Origin: Vigna angularis
Lineage: Eukaryota > Streptophyta > Magnoliopsida > Fabales > Fabaceae
DNA: 64,000 nucleotides
NCBI RefSeq assembly: GCF_016808095.1
Contig: NC_068974.1
Location: 27,016,825 to 27,080,824 of the forward strand
Reading direction: 5' to 3'
Below, in pieces: positions 36,585 to 49,379 of the stretch. Within the stretch, counting starts at the first letter, position 1; every line of letters begins with the position of its first letter. The translations under genes and the position numbers were made by a program. The notes beneath the pieces are model-generated. The model made no database searches and was not told the DNA's origin. It saw only the letters and a program-made list of their open reading frames with translations.

Positions 36585-37599
36585 ATCTTTCCCTTTTTTG
36601 ATGATGCACAACCATGATTAATAAAACCATGATGTTGTACAGTACACAATCAACAATTTCATACAGTTTCAATTATTTCTCCCCCTTTGGGCATTAGCAT
36701 AAAAGGATATGTAACATAATATAATTGAAACAAATATAATGAATCATATAGAGATGCATCAGTCATGTTAACAGATAATGATGCTCTCCCTGTCAGCAAT
36801 ATTCACATGAATTTAACATTTTCTCCCCTTTTTAACATGTGAAACAACATATAACAACATACAATACTCCCCTTATGATTATGCATATCAGCTTTCAGTA
36901 TCACAGATGCATGACTTAGATATGACAGAGTATGTATTTTCCAAATATGTTCAAGCAATGTATCAGAGTATATGACATAAATAGTATCAGAGCAAGTTTG
37001 ATACATTTTGAACCAACCAACACAGTTTAATCACTCATAATCTCATATCAAATTCACAGCGGATTAAACACAATGAGATATATGATGAATAAGCCTATAA
37101 CAAATCACAAGTCCAGGTTTAAAGTATTGAAATTAGAAGTTTAGAAACTTCAAACCAGTTGACGAATCACAATCGATTATAGCTTCCTCTTAATCGATAT
37201 CAAGCTGCAAAGTAATGTGAAGTTCTCATTTTTGCTCAGCTTGCAATCAACATTCCTGCATAACCTTTCTCATCTAAATCAAGCATTTTAGTCTTTATGC
37301 AGTTGAATCACAATAATCATTATCACACTTTAAGTATGATTATGCAATTGAAATGATGTAACATTGAAATGTTCAAGTTGCATACATACAAGTGATTGAA
37401 TTGATGTTATTAATAAACTTAAGCAGTCAATCACAATTAACCATTCACAAAGATTGATTAAATGAAAAATATAATTTCATTCATATTTAAAAAGATTACT
37501 ACAATCAACCTAAGCAAAGGATGGCTTAAGAGAGCCGCTGATTTAAAAATGAAAACAAAACATAAGTACAAGATAGTTAGACAAAGACAACAGAAATCC

Positions 37600-38697
37600 C
37601 TATTCTGATCTAGATGTGTCCATAGAATCTTCATCAGTTGACTCATCACCAAAGTCTTCCTTTTCCAGGTCATTTTTAATCTCTTTTTGATAGAGCACAT
37701 CCACTTTCTTTCCAAGCTTTAGAATCCTTTCAGATGTTTTTCTAAATTGTTCAGCAACAAATCTTTCAAAATTTGTTCCAGGGATAAAGCTAGTTTGATC
37801 TTCATTTAAGACAGGTGAACTTCCTGAGCTTGCAGCCATGTTTTCCTCATCTTTGAAGCACCATCCATTCATATTCTTCACCAGGCCAATGAAAGTCAAA
37901 GTTATTCTATTTATTTCATTTGACTTGTCACATAAGAGTTTCTTTTCTCCACTCACATCTACACCTTGAAGAACCAAAATCTTGCTAATAAGCACTCCAT
38001 ATGGCAAGGTTCGTGCTTGATTGATTCCACCCTCAATCATGTGATCTTTTAACACCTCAACCCAGTTAGTTGGAATGTCATTTTTGATTGCACACAACAG
38101 AAACACATCTTCTGTTGTCATCCTGTCTCGCAAGATTCTTCCAGGAAGAATTAACCATGTTAGAATATACACAGTCATTTTCTCTTCTTTGTTCAAGCCA
38201 TCATGTACATACAATCTTTCTATTGTATACCTTCCAGGAAACCTCAACCAATTTCTGTATACATCTCTTTTCTTTAACCACATATTTGTTTCTAAGTTTC
38301 GAACATGAGAGTGTAATCCATCAGCCTTCAGTCCTGCCACCTATGACCAGACATTGTCATCAATGTAAATATTTACACATTTCACCCGAGAATGAATGAC
38401 TCCATTTATGTCTCTTAGATTGGTGTAAAAGACTTCCACTAAATTTGGGTAGCAGTCCCCCTTCATTTGAACCAACATGGTAAGACCTTGAGTTTCAATC
38501 CACTCTTGGAAGTGAAAACCCTCTTTTCTAAACAGGTCAAGTTCCAGATACTTGTGGGGCACAACAGTTTTAATCCTCTTCCATCTTAGAAACACTTCAC
38601 GAATTTCTTCATCGCTAATCCATCCTGAAGTATCAGCATTCCTTGTAATACGGACAACTTTCCCTTTTCCCCTCGAGGAAGGTGATGAAGAAGTCAT
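37600..38697 (-). pseudogene. Accessory ORF of the plant transposon protein type, one internal stop
   Basis: A 366-codon frame runs from the ATG at 38697 (MTSSS...) to 37600, broken by a TAG at 38343-38341. Recognisable parts are YPNLVEVFYTNL (about residues 83-94), NDIPTNW and TLPYGVLISKIL, and an acidic tail (DEDSMDTSRSE). The same order and phrases are in the ORF at 61688-62833, so both belong to one family. It resembles what databases call a putative plant transposon protein domain; the biochemical role is unknown to me. It sits between gag and the 3' LTR, where SIRE-type elements carry an envelope-like ORF, so it could be that ORF left after loss of pol. Confidence 0.7.
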
Positions 38698-39224
38698 CTT
38701 TGAATTAGATTATAGACATTCTTTCACAGTGCCAGGGTTTGCACCTTTTCAATTTAGAAAGTACTTAATGCACATAAGATTTTCAAATCCAACACTTATA
38801 AAGGCGCGCAATAAAACTTCAATTAGTTAGGCCCATTTTAATTTTTCAAACACAAAAGCCCATGTGAAACATTCACAATCGATTTTATTAATTTTGAAAT
38901 CGATTCTATTTTAAACCCAGATTCACATATAACATAGAAACACAGACATATAATCAAGTCGATTCTATTCATATTGTAATCGATAAAAAATCGTGAAATT
39001 TGTTTTTCAAACAAGTTGATCATTCAGACAGGCACACATCATTCATACACACATCATGCTTTCACAAATATATTTAATGATGCATGAATGCATGAATTTG
39101 ACAGCAGAAGTTGCCATATTGAGTTACTCAAGAATTTTGATGTATTCCCTTTGAACCTTATCCTTGAGCACTTTCCTGTCTTTGTGACAGTTCACTTCCC
39201 TGCAAAACATTCAAACGGTTTTGT
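38698..39224. other. Spacer between accessory ORF and gag
   Basis: About 530 bp with several AATCGATT-type words (near 38880, 38900, 38958, 38982). Here pol would be expected in a complete copia element; I see no trace of it. Confidence 0.5.
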
Positions 39225-40925
39225 TGCAGGTACCCAAATGAACTTGGGGCCTTTTTGGTTAGTCTCAGGAGGTTGCTTTTTAGGAATCTATTTATACTTT
39301 CCTTTAGGAACACCAACCTTCCTATAATAATAGTTTCTCACTATATGCTCAATAGTATTGTAGTAAAAACAAGTATTGGTAACAAGTTTGCTTAGATAAA
39401 AAAAATTCTTAGAATTTATTGTTACTTTTTGCCTTATAACCATCACCTTGCTTGTTAATAGCTCTACCTTGTGACCTTAAAAAAACTTCCAAATTAGCTC
39501 TACCAAGAGTAAACTTAGATAGCGTGCTAGTCAAGTATTTTATCTTTTCAATATGAGCACTGCAATTTTTACATTCTTTTTCTACAATCTGAATTTCAGT
39601 TTTAACATTATCAGCAGATTGCAAAGCAAGTTCTAGTTCATTTTTAAGCTTCTCATTTTCATCAACAAGGTTGTTAATTCGATATTCAAAGTCTCTTCTT
39701 TCATAGTTCAATCGTTTACCTTGTATTGTAGTTTCATAGCTTCTGCATGTAGTTCTTGATATGTGTCCAGCAGCATGTAATACTTCACTTTGATAGACTC
39801 ATTTTCAAAATCGTTATCACTGTCTTCTAAATGTGCTGAACCAGCCATGAAACACAGATTTGACTCCTCCTCTACACTTTGATCATCATCACTTGATGAA
39901 TCACCATCACTGTTCTCCCATGCAATGTAAGCCTTTCTTTGCTTACTTCTTCTCTTGTCCAGAGGATACTTTGCATCAGCCTTTTGGCTATTCATCAATT
40001 ATGGACACTCCGGCTTGATGTGACCATCTTTTCTACATTCATAACACGTAATCGTGCTTGTCTTGGAGTTCTTTCTTCATCCTTTAGAATTACCTGCATA
40101 GTCAGTTGCAACAGTTCTATTTTTCATAAATTTTGTAAACTTTTGTACCATCATATTCATGACTTCCTTTTCAGATATATTTGCATCAGATTCAACCTTT
40201 TTGGAGGTCCTTTTGTTGGTATCTTTGAGTGCAATCGATTGCTTATGTTCAATCTCCTCTTCTTCTTTCAATCTATCAAGCTCCAACTCGTGTTCTCTGA
40301 GCTTGCCAAAAAAAGTAGCCATATTCATGGTAGTTAAATCTTTGGATTCGGATATGGCTGTTACCTTTGGTTGCCAACTTCGGTTTAGGCTTTTTAGAAT
40401 CTTGATGTTTATCTCCTCATTTTCAAAGGTTTTGCCGAGAGCCATCAAGTGGTTGACGATATGAGTGAACCTTTTCTGTACGTCATATATGGTCTCTCCA
40501 GCTTTCATATTAAACATTTCATATTCCTGCACCAGGGAATTCTTTCTAGCCCTCTTGACTTCATTTGTTCCTTCGTGAGTGACTTTCAGCACTTCCCACA
40601 TTTCTTTGGCAGTTTTGCATTGGGAAACCCTGAAAAACTCATCCATAGTAAGAGTAGAGGCAATAACATTTCTTGCTTTAACATCATACTATGCTCTCCT
40701 ACTTTCCTCTTGAGTTCACTCAGAAAAAATTTTCAAAACAGTTTTTCCATTAATTACATGAGTGGGTTCAAAAGGTCCATTGAGAGTAGCATCTCATGCA
40801 CCTTTGTCTACTGACTCAAGAAAGATTTGCATTCTGATTTTCCAAAAGACATAATTTTCGCCAGCAAATAGAGGTGATCTATTCGTGGATGCACCTTCAC
40901 CGAATGTTTGAGAAACAAAAGCCAT
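39225..40925 (-). pseudogene. Ty1/copia gag (UBN2 type), broken by several stops
   Basis: Starts at the ATG at 40925 (MAFVSQTFGEGAS). The uninterrupted part 40646-40077 holds the UBN2-type gag core (TAKEMWEVLKVTHEGTNEVK, then YDVQKRFTHIVNHL). Then comes a CCHC zinc knuckle (C-YE-C-RKDG-H-IKPE-C, about 40055-40012), acidic Ser/Asp-rich and coiled-coil parts (39998-39409), and a degraded second knuckle ending in KGPKFIWVPA, the phrase that usually precedes protease. Stops interrupt it at several places, mostly where the family has tryptophan. Coding stops at the gag-protease border. Confidence 0.8.
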
Positions 40926-41007
40926 TTTAGGATCGAACAATCATTATACAAAAAGGTTAATTGATTTGTTTTTCAAATAATTTTTGAAAACCAGCTTTGG
41001 TGCCAAT

Positions 41008-41933
41008 TGTTAGCATTCATGAGCTTTGTTTCTCAACATCAAGAGGGGGCGTGAATTGGTGTTTTATAAAAATATGCACTTTTGAAATCTTTTTCGCATA
41101 TGATATTGTTCTTGAAAACTTTCTTTTGTCGTAAGCAATGCGTGTGCAATGTAACAGTATGCGTAATCAATTAATAACAGTACGTAATCGATTATATAAA
41201 GAGATAGGGAGAAGAAAATCAAACTCATTTTTTATACTAGTTCGGCCTCAATGCCTACATCCAGTGTCATTTTAATCAACCTGAGGTTGAAAGCCAATTG
41301 CACTATAAAGATCTGAGTTTTTACAGCAAGGCTTTATAGCGACCAATCTGTCAAAATGTAAATCACCTCTCTAACTCACTAATCTAATATAGCCAATAAC
41401 AAGACCCTACAACAAGAACAATCCTCTCCTACAGTCACCCCTTTGAGACACCTCTCAAAGTACAAAGAACTTCCCGCTCTTTCTTCCTAGCCGCACGCAC
41501 AGGGAACCGCAAATCAAAGATTGTGAATCTTCTCCTCCTGATCACACAGAAAGTACCTCAGTTGTGCAGAACGATCAGTCTCTTCAATCCAATTACATTT
41601 GCTACTCAAGAATTCTTCAAGATTTGTAAATCACTTTCTTTCTTGATTCTTGGAGCTTTGTATCACCTGTAAAACTTCTCAAACAAAAATCAATCAGATA
41701 TGAAAGTGTAATTCTCAATTGTCTTACAGAAAATCAATCAATGCATCAATCAATATAATATGTTCAACAAATGTGACAAACACAATAGTATGCATATTAC
41801 ACAGTAAACATGTACATATTCAACTTATATATCACACAGTACTCACACATATGTTTTTATTAACAATGTATTGTCATCATCAAAAACCAATATCACAAGG
41901 ATTAGTTTGGTTAACATTGTGCTCCCCTCAACA
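41008..41933 (-). repeat. 5' LTR of the copia-like element (926 bp)
   Basis: Same edges as 35104-36584 but with an internal deletion of about 550 bp near 41740. The remaining sequence has diverged at scattered sites, so the insertion is not very recent. Confidence 0.85.
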
Positions 41934-41938
41934 AACAC

Positions 41939-43399
41939 CCTATTAGATTAACAACTAAATCAATATTATCTTACCAATTTTTATTTTGAATTATTATTAT
42001 CAGACTATATGTGTATTACTATATTGGTGAATTTTTATGATCAATCATATGTCGCAAAGTTAGTGATATACTTAGATATGAGACATAACATATTATTTTG
42101 AACTTGTTAACAAATATAGGAAAATAACAAAGAAAAAACAATGAAGAATTGATGATAAAATAAATAATTATCTAAATATTCAATAGTCTTTCCTATTAAT
42201 TTGTATATAAAAAATTGTGTATCCATAAATTATTGACTAAAAGTATAAATTAAGATAAAATTAACTAAAAAAATTGAAATTACTATTATTCTTAAAAAAT
42301 GAAATATTTGATCAAATCACCCATAAATACCATTTAATGACCTAATTTAGAGTAATTTCACAATTATGCTAAGATCATGTGTTTAAGTTAATAAAATCCA
42401 CTAATAAATAAAAGAATTAAGTTAAAAAATAAAGGAGAAAAATCATGATCATAGTAATTAGAGATATTTAATGATCTTAACAAAAAAGAAAAATTCATAA
42501 GAATATAAGCATAAGAAGTATTTAAATATTTAATAGTATCATGAAGAGATGTCGTGCAACAATGACAAATAAAAAAGGAAAGAAAGAAGCAGATTTTGTA
42601 GTATCCTTTGTAAGCCCCATGGAAAGCGCACCGTGTTGACGGCTATCATTTCACTTTGGACGGCATGCGGTATTCTTTTCACTCGTTTTGTCATCTACAC
42701 ATAAATTACAATAAACAAATACACGCTCTCTTTTTTCCATTTATTTTTACTATTATTTTCTTTATCAACCACTTTTCCCTTTTACATTTCTGAAAACTTG
42801 CTGCACTAATACTTTTTTATACTAAAATAATAGAATGTTTACTAAAGTCATATTATCATATTTATTATATAAAATTCACGTATTAAATATTTTAACTTAA
42901 AAAAAAGTCCAAAGACTCTAAAATGAATGAAGAAGAAAAGAAAAAGTGAAAGAGTACTACTTTGGTACATTCAACCGAATTCTGAAGAAAAAAGAGTTTG
43001 GTCATTCCCCCTTTCCTTTGGACACTCATCTATCACTTCATTTTCTTATCACTTTCCAACTTTACTATTTTATTCACACATCATCTTTTTCAAATAACTT
43101 CAAAACAATCTCTAGTTTTTTATACAACAATGAGATGCATGCAGAGAGAAACATGCTTTTCTCCATGCTTGTGCTTAGAAAACACCTCTTCATTATCATT
43201 CATTTAATATCTTATATGTAATTTTACAAATAGATTATACTTTTTTTTTCATTAATGATTATATAACATTACAAAGAATAATATTAAATAGAATAATCTA
43301 GAAATAAAATTTCATTCTTTTATTAGACTGTTTTCAACTTTAGGAAATATGATTTTAACACATGGATCTATATACCCAATAATAATTATCTCATCATGT
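41939..43399. other. AT-rich intergenic DNA
   Basis: No gene seen. A GC-richer spot at 42615-42690 (gcgcaccgtgttgacggcta) shares the phrase gacggctat with 46425. The frame at 42946-43221 matches no family I know. Confidence 0.4.
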
Positions 43400-44650
43400 C
43401 AAATCATAAAATTAACGTAGATTGTGAATGTCATTAGTATTTGATATGTAAGATTTTGAGATAAAGGTCGAATCCGGAAGTTTAAAGTTTGTTTTTAGAC
43501 TATTTAAGATTTGTTTAGAGGTTGAGTTTACTAAATTGGGTTGAGGAGTAGGACTAAATTATGAGCTTTAAAATGGTGTTTTAGTTTGTGTGAGTTAGAA
43601 ATTCATAGAAAAACAAGACTAATAGAGTTTAAGTTGAGTCATAAACAATTCGATGAGTTCAATTAAGGTTTGGAATAGAAAATGAGAGTTGTAGGTACAT
43701 GTGGAGGTGTAGGAGTTAGAGAGTTTGAGGTTAACTGGCGCAAATTCTACAGTATTGATATTTTGCAGACTAGCTGGGTGAGCTTAGGGTCGTTGGGCGA
43801 GTAAATAGTGAGAATGGAAGTGTATTTCAGAGGTTAGGCGAGAATTCTCTAGGTTAGGGAAGGTTTCTGTTTGCTGGGCGCCAAAGGGTAGCTTGTTGGT
43901 GAGCAGTTCTGCGTTGAGTGCCAAAAGTCTGGCAGCGCCTTGTGTATATGTTTGATCTCTTTTGTTTTCTTCTATTGCTTATGGATGGCAATGTGTTGAT
44001 ACTTTAAGGTTTGTTTGGTAGTATATATTAAATATTATGATGGTTTATGCATGAGATTATGTATGTATTGAAGTATGATTTGAAAAAAGTTTCTAAGGTG
44101 AAATTTTTGACAGTTGTTCTAAGTAGAGTAATGTATTGATGTAAGAACTCAGCCTTGGAAGTTATCCTGACGCACCAATAATCACTCCATCTCAAGTAGA
44201 GAAGGGGATTATGTGATGAGGAGTAACTAGAGTTCCTAGTGTATGATTTGATGTTCTTTGTCCATAAGTGATTGACAGACTAAACTTGTCTAGTACCTTG
44301 GGGTGACAATTGTTCCACCACTACAATTGTACAACTTGTCATAATCTAACATCAATACATATGATACTTTAAATTGCATGATTTGATTATTTTGATATTA
44401 GTTTTTACTCTTGTTGTTTTTGTCTGTTTGTGCTTGTTTTTTCTTTTACAGTGATCGTCTAAATGGTGTGAACTTAAAAGACTTCTTAAAAGATTGTCTT
44501 TCAGCCAGCGTGAGGTAGGGATGAAGCATCAATGTAACTAGATTTTCGTTAATTAAGTGTAAACTTCTCTCTTAAAAAATCTCTAGATTTTTTTATTAGT
44601 TATCTTCTTTATATTAATAATTTTACATTATTAAAACAAAATATTACAGA
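43400..44650. mobile_element. LTR-like block related to 12.88-15.12 kb
   Basis: The part at about 44100-44345 has the layout of 14160-14500: agtaccttggggtgacaat then ccaccactacaattgtac, matching actaccttagggtgccgag then cactaccacaagtgcaag. Both end with a short TTACA (44648 here, 15120 there). There is a gtgatcgtctaaatg phrase near 44450 comparable with atgatcatcctgtggatg near 14743. No coding sequence. Edges are approximate. Confidence 0.4.
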
Positions 44651-46139
44651 TATCATATTATGTGATTGTCTTTAAAAAATAATCCATTATTTCTTTTATT
44701 AGGCTTGAAATATAAGTGGTCATTTAAGTCAACACAACCTAAGATTTCTTATCCGTTTCTTTGAAAGCTAAAACTATAAACAGAGTTCATTAAAAGCTTC
44801 ACAACATACAATGCCTTAATCTCAAAGATAAAGGAAGAAAATATTAGAGAAGTTGATTAAAATATTTGACACCACTTTACTGTCAAATATAAGTTAAAAC
44901 GGTGAAACAGATCAACAAGAAAAAAATCTAACATCAATGATTTGAAATAAAAATAAATTGTTAAATATAACGTTCTTTATCATACAATTATATCACATAT
45001 TAAAATAATTTATTCATATACTTTCAAAAATTTAATGATCCATTACACTCGTGTTAATAGAAATATTTTTATTCCTGTAATAAATTACACAATACACAGC
45101 ATTATTTCTAAAGTAAATGTATTGATACGTTATAATTAAAAATTGCAATAACAAAACTAAATAATCGAGTAAAAATATAAAAAAAAATAGAGTAGAGTAG
45201 CAATTTATTATATTGAAATATTTTATATAGTCAATGTTACCAATATGTTTTATATACTCGTTAAATAAGTAGACAACTTTTACTTATTTTTATACTCCTT
45301 TAGCACATTTTTCTTATTTTTATATGATTTTGTTATAACTTATTGTTTTCTTTCTTTTCTATTGTACTATAATGTTTCGTTTAATAATGCAGAAAATGTA
45401 GATAAATAGGAGGGGAGATAAAAGAGATGTGGAAGTAAAAGATATGGATATTTAAATATGTTGGAAAAATATAATCAATTATAAATAATCAATAATATTA
45501 TATATTAACAAAGTTTTTATTTCTTCCGATAATAGATTATGGATCATAATAGATAAGTATTTTTTATTTTTAAAACTAAACAATCTTATTTACACTATTT
45601 TTTCTCAGTTCTATTATATATTATATTCATTTATCTTTTCTTCATTACAAACACAATTATAATAGAATGAAAAAACCATTTGAATTATAAGGGTTTCAAA
45701 TGGTATTCATTATTTATTGTATAAATACAGATGTTTTATAGTTTGGTTAAGTCATAAGAATAGAATAAAAACATGTAACAATTTTGTGGGCCATAAATTG
45801 AAACTAACATTTACAAATATTAGTCTTTATTAGAAAGTAAAAGAAATAAAGATATTTTCTAGATTTGGATACTCTGGCCAGATTCAATCATGTAAACTCT
45901 CATCTAGTTGTATAATAATTATTTTAAAAAATATTTTAAAATTTTCAAAGGATATTCATCCAGAAAACCTGTAATTTAAACATTTTTTTAATATTTATAT
46001 GAATAACAACATTTCATTCAATTATTAAACAACATCAAATCAATAAAAAATTAATTTAAACTGAATTAAATATAATATAACGAATAATGTAAAATCCATT
46101 TTATTCAAAACAGGTATGAAAAGTTAAAAATTTAACAAA
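44651..46139. other. AT-rich intergenic DNA
   Basis: No gene or defined element seen. Confidence 0.5.
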
Positions 46140-46480
46140 CAGGATTCAAACGCACACGTTTGCTAACAGTGAGTCACGCTGTCAGCTGCGGACTTTTTCT
46201 TGTGCAGTTGGTGCGCACGCGCGGAGGGTGGGAAGTGGTGATGGGAAAGAGGTGCTAGGGCGTAAAGTGAGAAAGTGAGAAAGTGAGAAGAAGAGTGGAA
46301 ATTTCTGTATGGCAGGCAGAGTTGGGTACGCGTGACACGTAGAGCGCGTGTGGGACCCAAAGAGCGTTGCATATTAAAACGACACGTGATGCGGTGCATC
46401 AGAATTTGATGGTGTGTGTTGGACGGCTATGATACGCTTTGCCGTCACCACTGACACTCACAACACTCTTCAACCGCCAA
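46140..46480. other. GC-rich, promoter-like island without a recognisable gene
   Basis: In AT-rich surroundings this 340-bp island holds four CGCG tetramers (gcacgcgcgg, tacgcgtgac, agagcgcgtg), G-box-like acacgtga near 46382 and gacacgtag near 46334, GAGTCACG near 46171 and a triple gtgagaaa repeat. The minus-strand frame at 46399-46163 (78 codons) matches no family I know. It could be the promoter of a non-coding transcript or a relic of a lost gene. Confidence 0.35.
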
Positions 46481-48862
46481 TTTATTTATTGAGTTCTTTG
46501 CTACAGTTGGACACCTTAAAGACTATATTTATTATTCTTTAATTGTTCATATCCTTATCTGTATTTAATTTTAATTTATATATATTTATTATGATGTAGA
46601 TTATAGATGAACTATACAATTTATTTGTCTCCTAACCTAATTAACTACTTGTTTTATCATTATTTTATAAAGGACCTCTGTCAGAAGTTTCTCTATCATT
46701 TTTCATCATATTTGTTTTGCTTTTCTATATTTTTTTATATTTTATCAGTATTATACATTTTTAATTGATTAATTAATGTTTTTAATTAAATTAATTAAAA
46801 TAATTATTAAATTACTTTATTAGAATTAATTACTGAAACTTAATTTATAAATATCAATTATTTAAATTATAAGCATATTTACATCTTAAAACAATATAAT
46901 ATAAAACAATTCATATTTTAAATTATTTTTTATTTTATTTTTTTAAAAAGAAAAACTATCGAGCCAATTTATCCTATCACATCTTTGGCTACCAATTTGA
47001 CAAGCTTGACAAGCCAAGATAAAACAGGTTGGCAGGTTAAATTTTTTAACTCAATCCATTATAATTCACTTTTTCATCCTTAATATAGAAAACCTAGATG
47101 CCTCAAATATGGTGATAAATATGTTGGAAGAAAAAATAATAATAATGTTAAAAATGATAAATTTAGTACAAAATTTTTAATGTTAGAATATTTATCTTTA
47201 GAATAAAATTACAAGTCACAAGAGATCTATTACAAAGGAAAAGAATTTACTTAAATTATATAATTTAAATAGATGTTAAAAAAAATGTGAACAAAAATTA
47301 GTGAAATTTAAAACATAATTAGACCATGATAAACGTAAAACTTTGTCACATCCTCTGATTTAGCACATTAAAACTTAGTAAAGTTATATCAAGATTATAA
47401 AAAAAAATTAACATTTTCAATTCACTTGTGAAATAAGAAAAAACGGTATTTGGTTAACACTCGTACATAATATTCACTTTTAATAGAAATTTTGATTTTT
47501 GTTCACTCTTGGCAAATGCTTATATACAAGAATTAGAAGAGTATAAGGCAAAAATTTCAAATATTCTTTCAACAAGTTAAAAATATGAATTTTCTGTTCA
47601 GATGATAAGATTCATTTATAATTGAATGATATATTAATTAATTTTTTAATTAATTAATATTTAAAATACATAACATAAAATTCCTGTATTTTATTTTATT
47701 TGAGAATATAAATACTGATATCAATAAGTTTTTAACTAATTTTTTTAGTGCTTGTCATTTAGTTGATCAAAAGAGAAATTGTTTTCTTCCACATTTAGAC
47801 TTTTCAAAATTTCAATAACGAGCATTTATTTAAGAAATAAATTTCACGTCCCTTAATATTATTAATTGGTAGATGGGCTACATTTTGACCCAATCTATGT
47901 TGGACAAGTCCAATTAGTTGGTCTGCATTTCAGATAATTTCTTCCTTCACCTTTTTTCCTTTCTGCACCCTCTAACTTTTATAATTTCCCTTTTACCCTC
48001 ACTCATTAAAAACTATTTTCTATCTGTCATCTTTCCCTTTCTTCTCTCTAGCCACCTCACTACATCCATGTACACAACTCTTGTGAACAATATAATACAA
48101 TCATGTTCACTAGAATGGACAATTTAAAATGCATTACTAGGTTCAGGAGTACATTTCATATTACTCAATCTAGTTAATTAATCTCTTCTCTAACCTCTTC
48201 TACATCTTGTGTCAACTTTCATGTCTCATTCATCCTCACTCACGAGCAAAATCCACACACCTAAGATTGTTTTCTCTTTCAAAAAACTCCAATGAGCTGC
48301 ATAAGAGATGTTCATACTAGGATTTATGATGGCGAAGAAGGTAAACAAGAGAGTCCTGCTACCCTATTTTAGTAAATGAGAGTCCTTTCTTAGTGAACAT
48401 GTCCTATTTTGATAAACAAGAAAAGTGACCGGAATACGAAAGAAAACATAAGGAGCGAGGGTAATAACATGGTCTCTTTGGACTAGAAGTTGGATTGGCA
48501 ATGTGATATTGTGTTAAAAAATTAAATTCATGTAGGGGTACTATGTGTTTAGACTATTTTGATAGTTATCATGTCTTAATGTACTATGATTTTATGTTTA
48601 ATTGGTTAGTTTATCTTTACTTGTTTGTGTTTGTGCAACGATCATATAATTCATGTTGTTATATGCGAACAGATAATTTTACAAATATTATGGTTGATAA
48701 ATAAAACATTGGAGTTATTAGAATGATGAGAAATTTTTAGTATTTAATAAACATTTTTTGCTTATTAGGAAATATTAAGTTTTATTTCAGAACAATTATG
48801 TGTGAAGATTAAATGTTGAATTTTTTATTCTCTTAAAACAATCTTATAATTTTAATGGTAGC

Positions 48863-48866
<4 letters not shown>
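46481..48866. other. AT-rich intergenic DNA
   Basis: No supported gene. A phrase at 46955-47055 (caatttgacaagcttgacaa, ggttggcaggtt) looks like the element-end wording seen near 27300, again without defined edges. Confidence 0.45.

Positions 48867-48902
<36 letters not shown>
48867..48902. repeat. (TA)n microsatellite
   Basis: About 18 uninterrupted TA dinucleotides followed by a T run. Confidence 0.95.
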
Positions 48903-48907
<5 letters not shown>

Positions 48908-49089
48908 TTTTTTAAAAGGGAAAAAAATTCCGTAAGTTAAATCACTCAAAATAAAAAAGATATGGGAATGTTGGGCTATGTAAAACAAGCAACCACGAAA
49001 GAAGAATATGAGAGGTAAGGCTTGGTGCCGGACGTAAAATAGGGTACTTTTTAAAAAAAAAAACAAAATGTTCTTTAGACACCAATTGA

Positions 49090-49205
49090 CAACCTTTGTG
49101 GGGGTAAAATAGTCTTAACAATGGTTAATTTTTTATATTTTTTAATTTTACAACCTTTGTAGGATAAAATAGTCTTAATAAAAGTTAATTTTTGTATTTT
49201 TTTAA
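49090..49205. repeat. Duplicated ~62-bp unit
   Basis: acaacctttgtgggggtaaa near 49090 and acaacctttgtaggataaaa near 49151 each lead into aatagtcttaa and a T-rich tail: two diverged adjacent copies. Confidence 0.6.
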
Positions 49206-49379
49206 GAAAAAAATAGTAAAAGGTAGTGAATTACAGTGTCAAATAAGTGGAAAAAAAAAATTGGTGCCAAAATACCCTTGTTCGTTAGCACCTCCATAGC
49301 TTCTTTCTGAACCTCTTTGCGAGAAAGTCCAAATTATTTATAAGTTGGAAACATTACATATTTTAGAAATTTATTTTAG

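Larger units (their letters stand above)
35104..41933 (-). mobile_element. Ty1/copia-like element with gag, no recognised pol, and an accessory ORF
   Basis: LTRs at 35104-36584 and 41008-41933 share both edges: on the plus strand they start TGTTAG and end TCAACA. AACAC flanks the element at 35099-35103 and 41934-41938, so it is one insertion. In its own direction (minus) the order is LTR, primer-binding site region (TTGGCACCAAAGCTGG, about 41006-40991), gag, accessory ORF, purine tract (aaaaaagggaaag, about 36600-36588), LTR. Protease, integrase, reverse transcriptase and RNase H are not seen. It may be an internally deleted SIRE/Maximus-type element that kept its gag and the ORF that follows pol. 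Confidence 0.88.

Noticed and set aside
42946..43221. 91-codon frame
   Set aside because: Low-complexity, AT-rich, no motif, start or promoter support.
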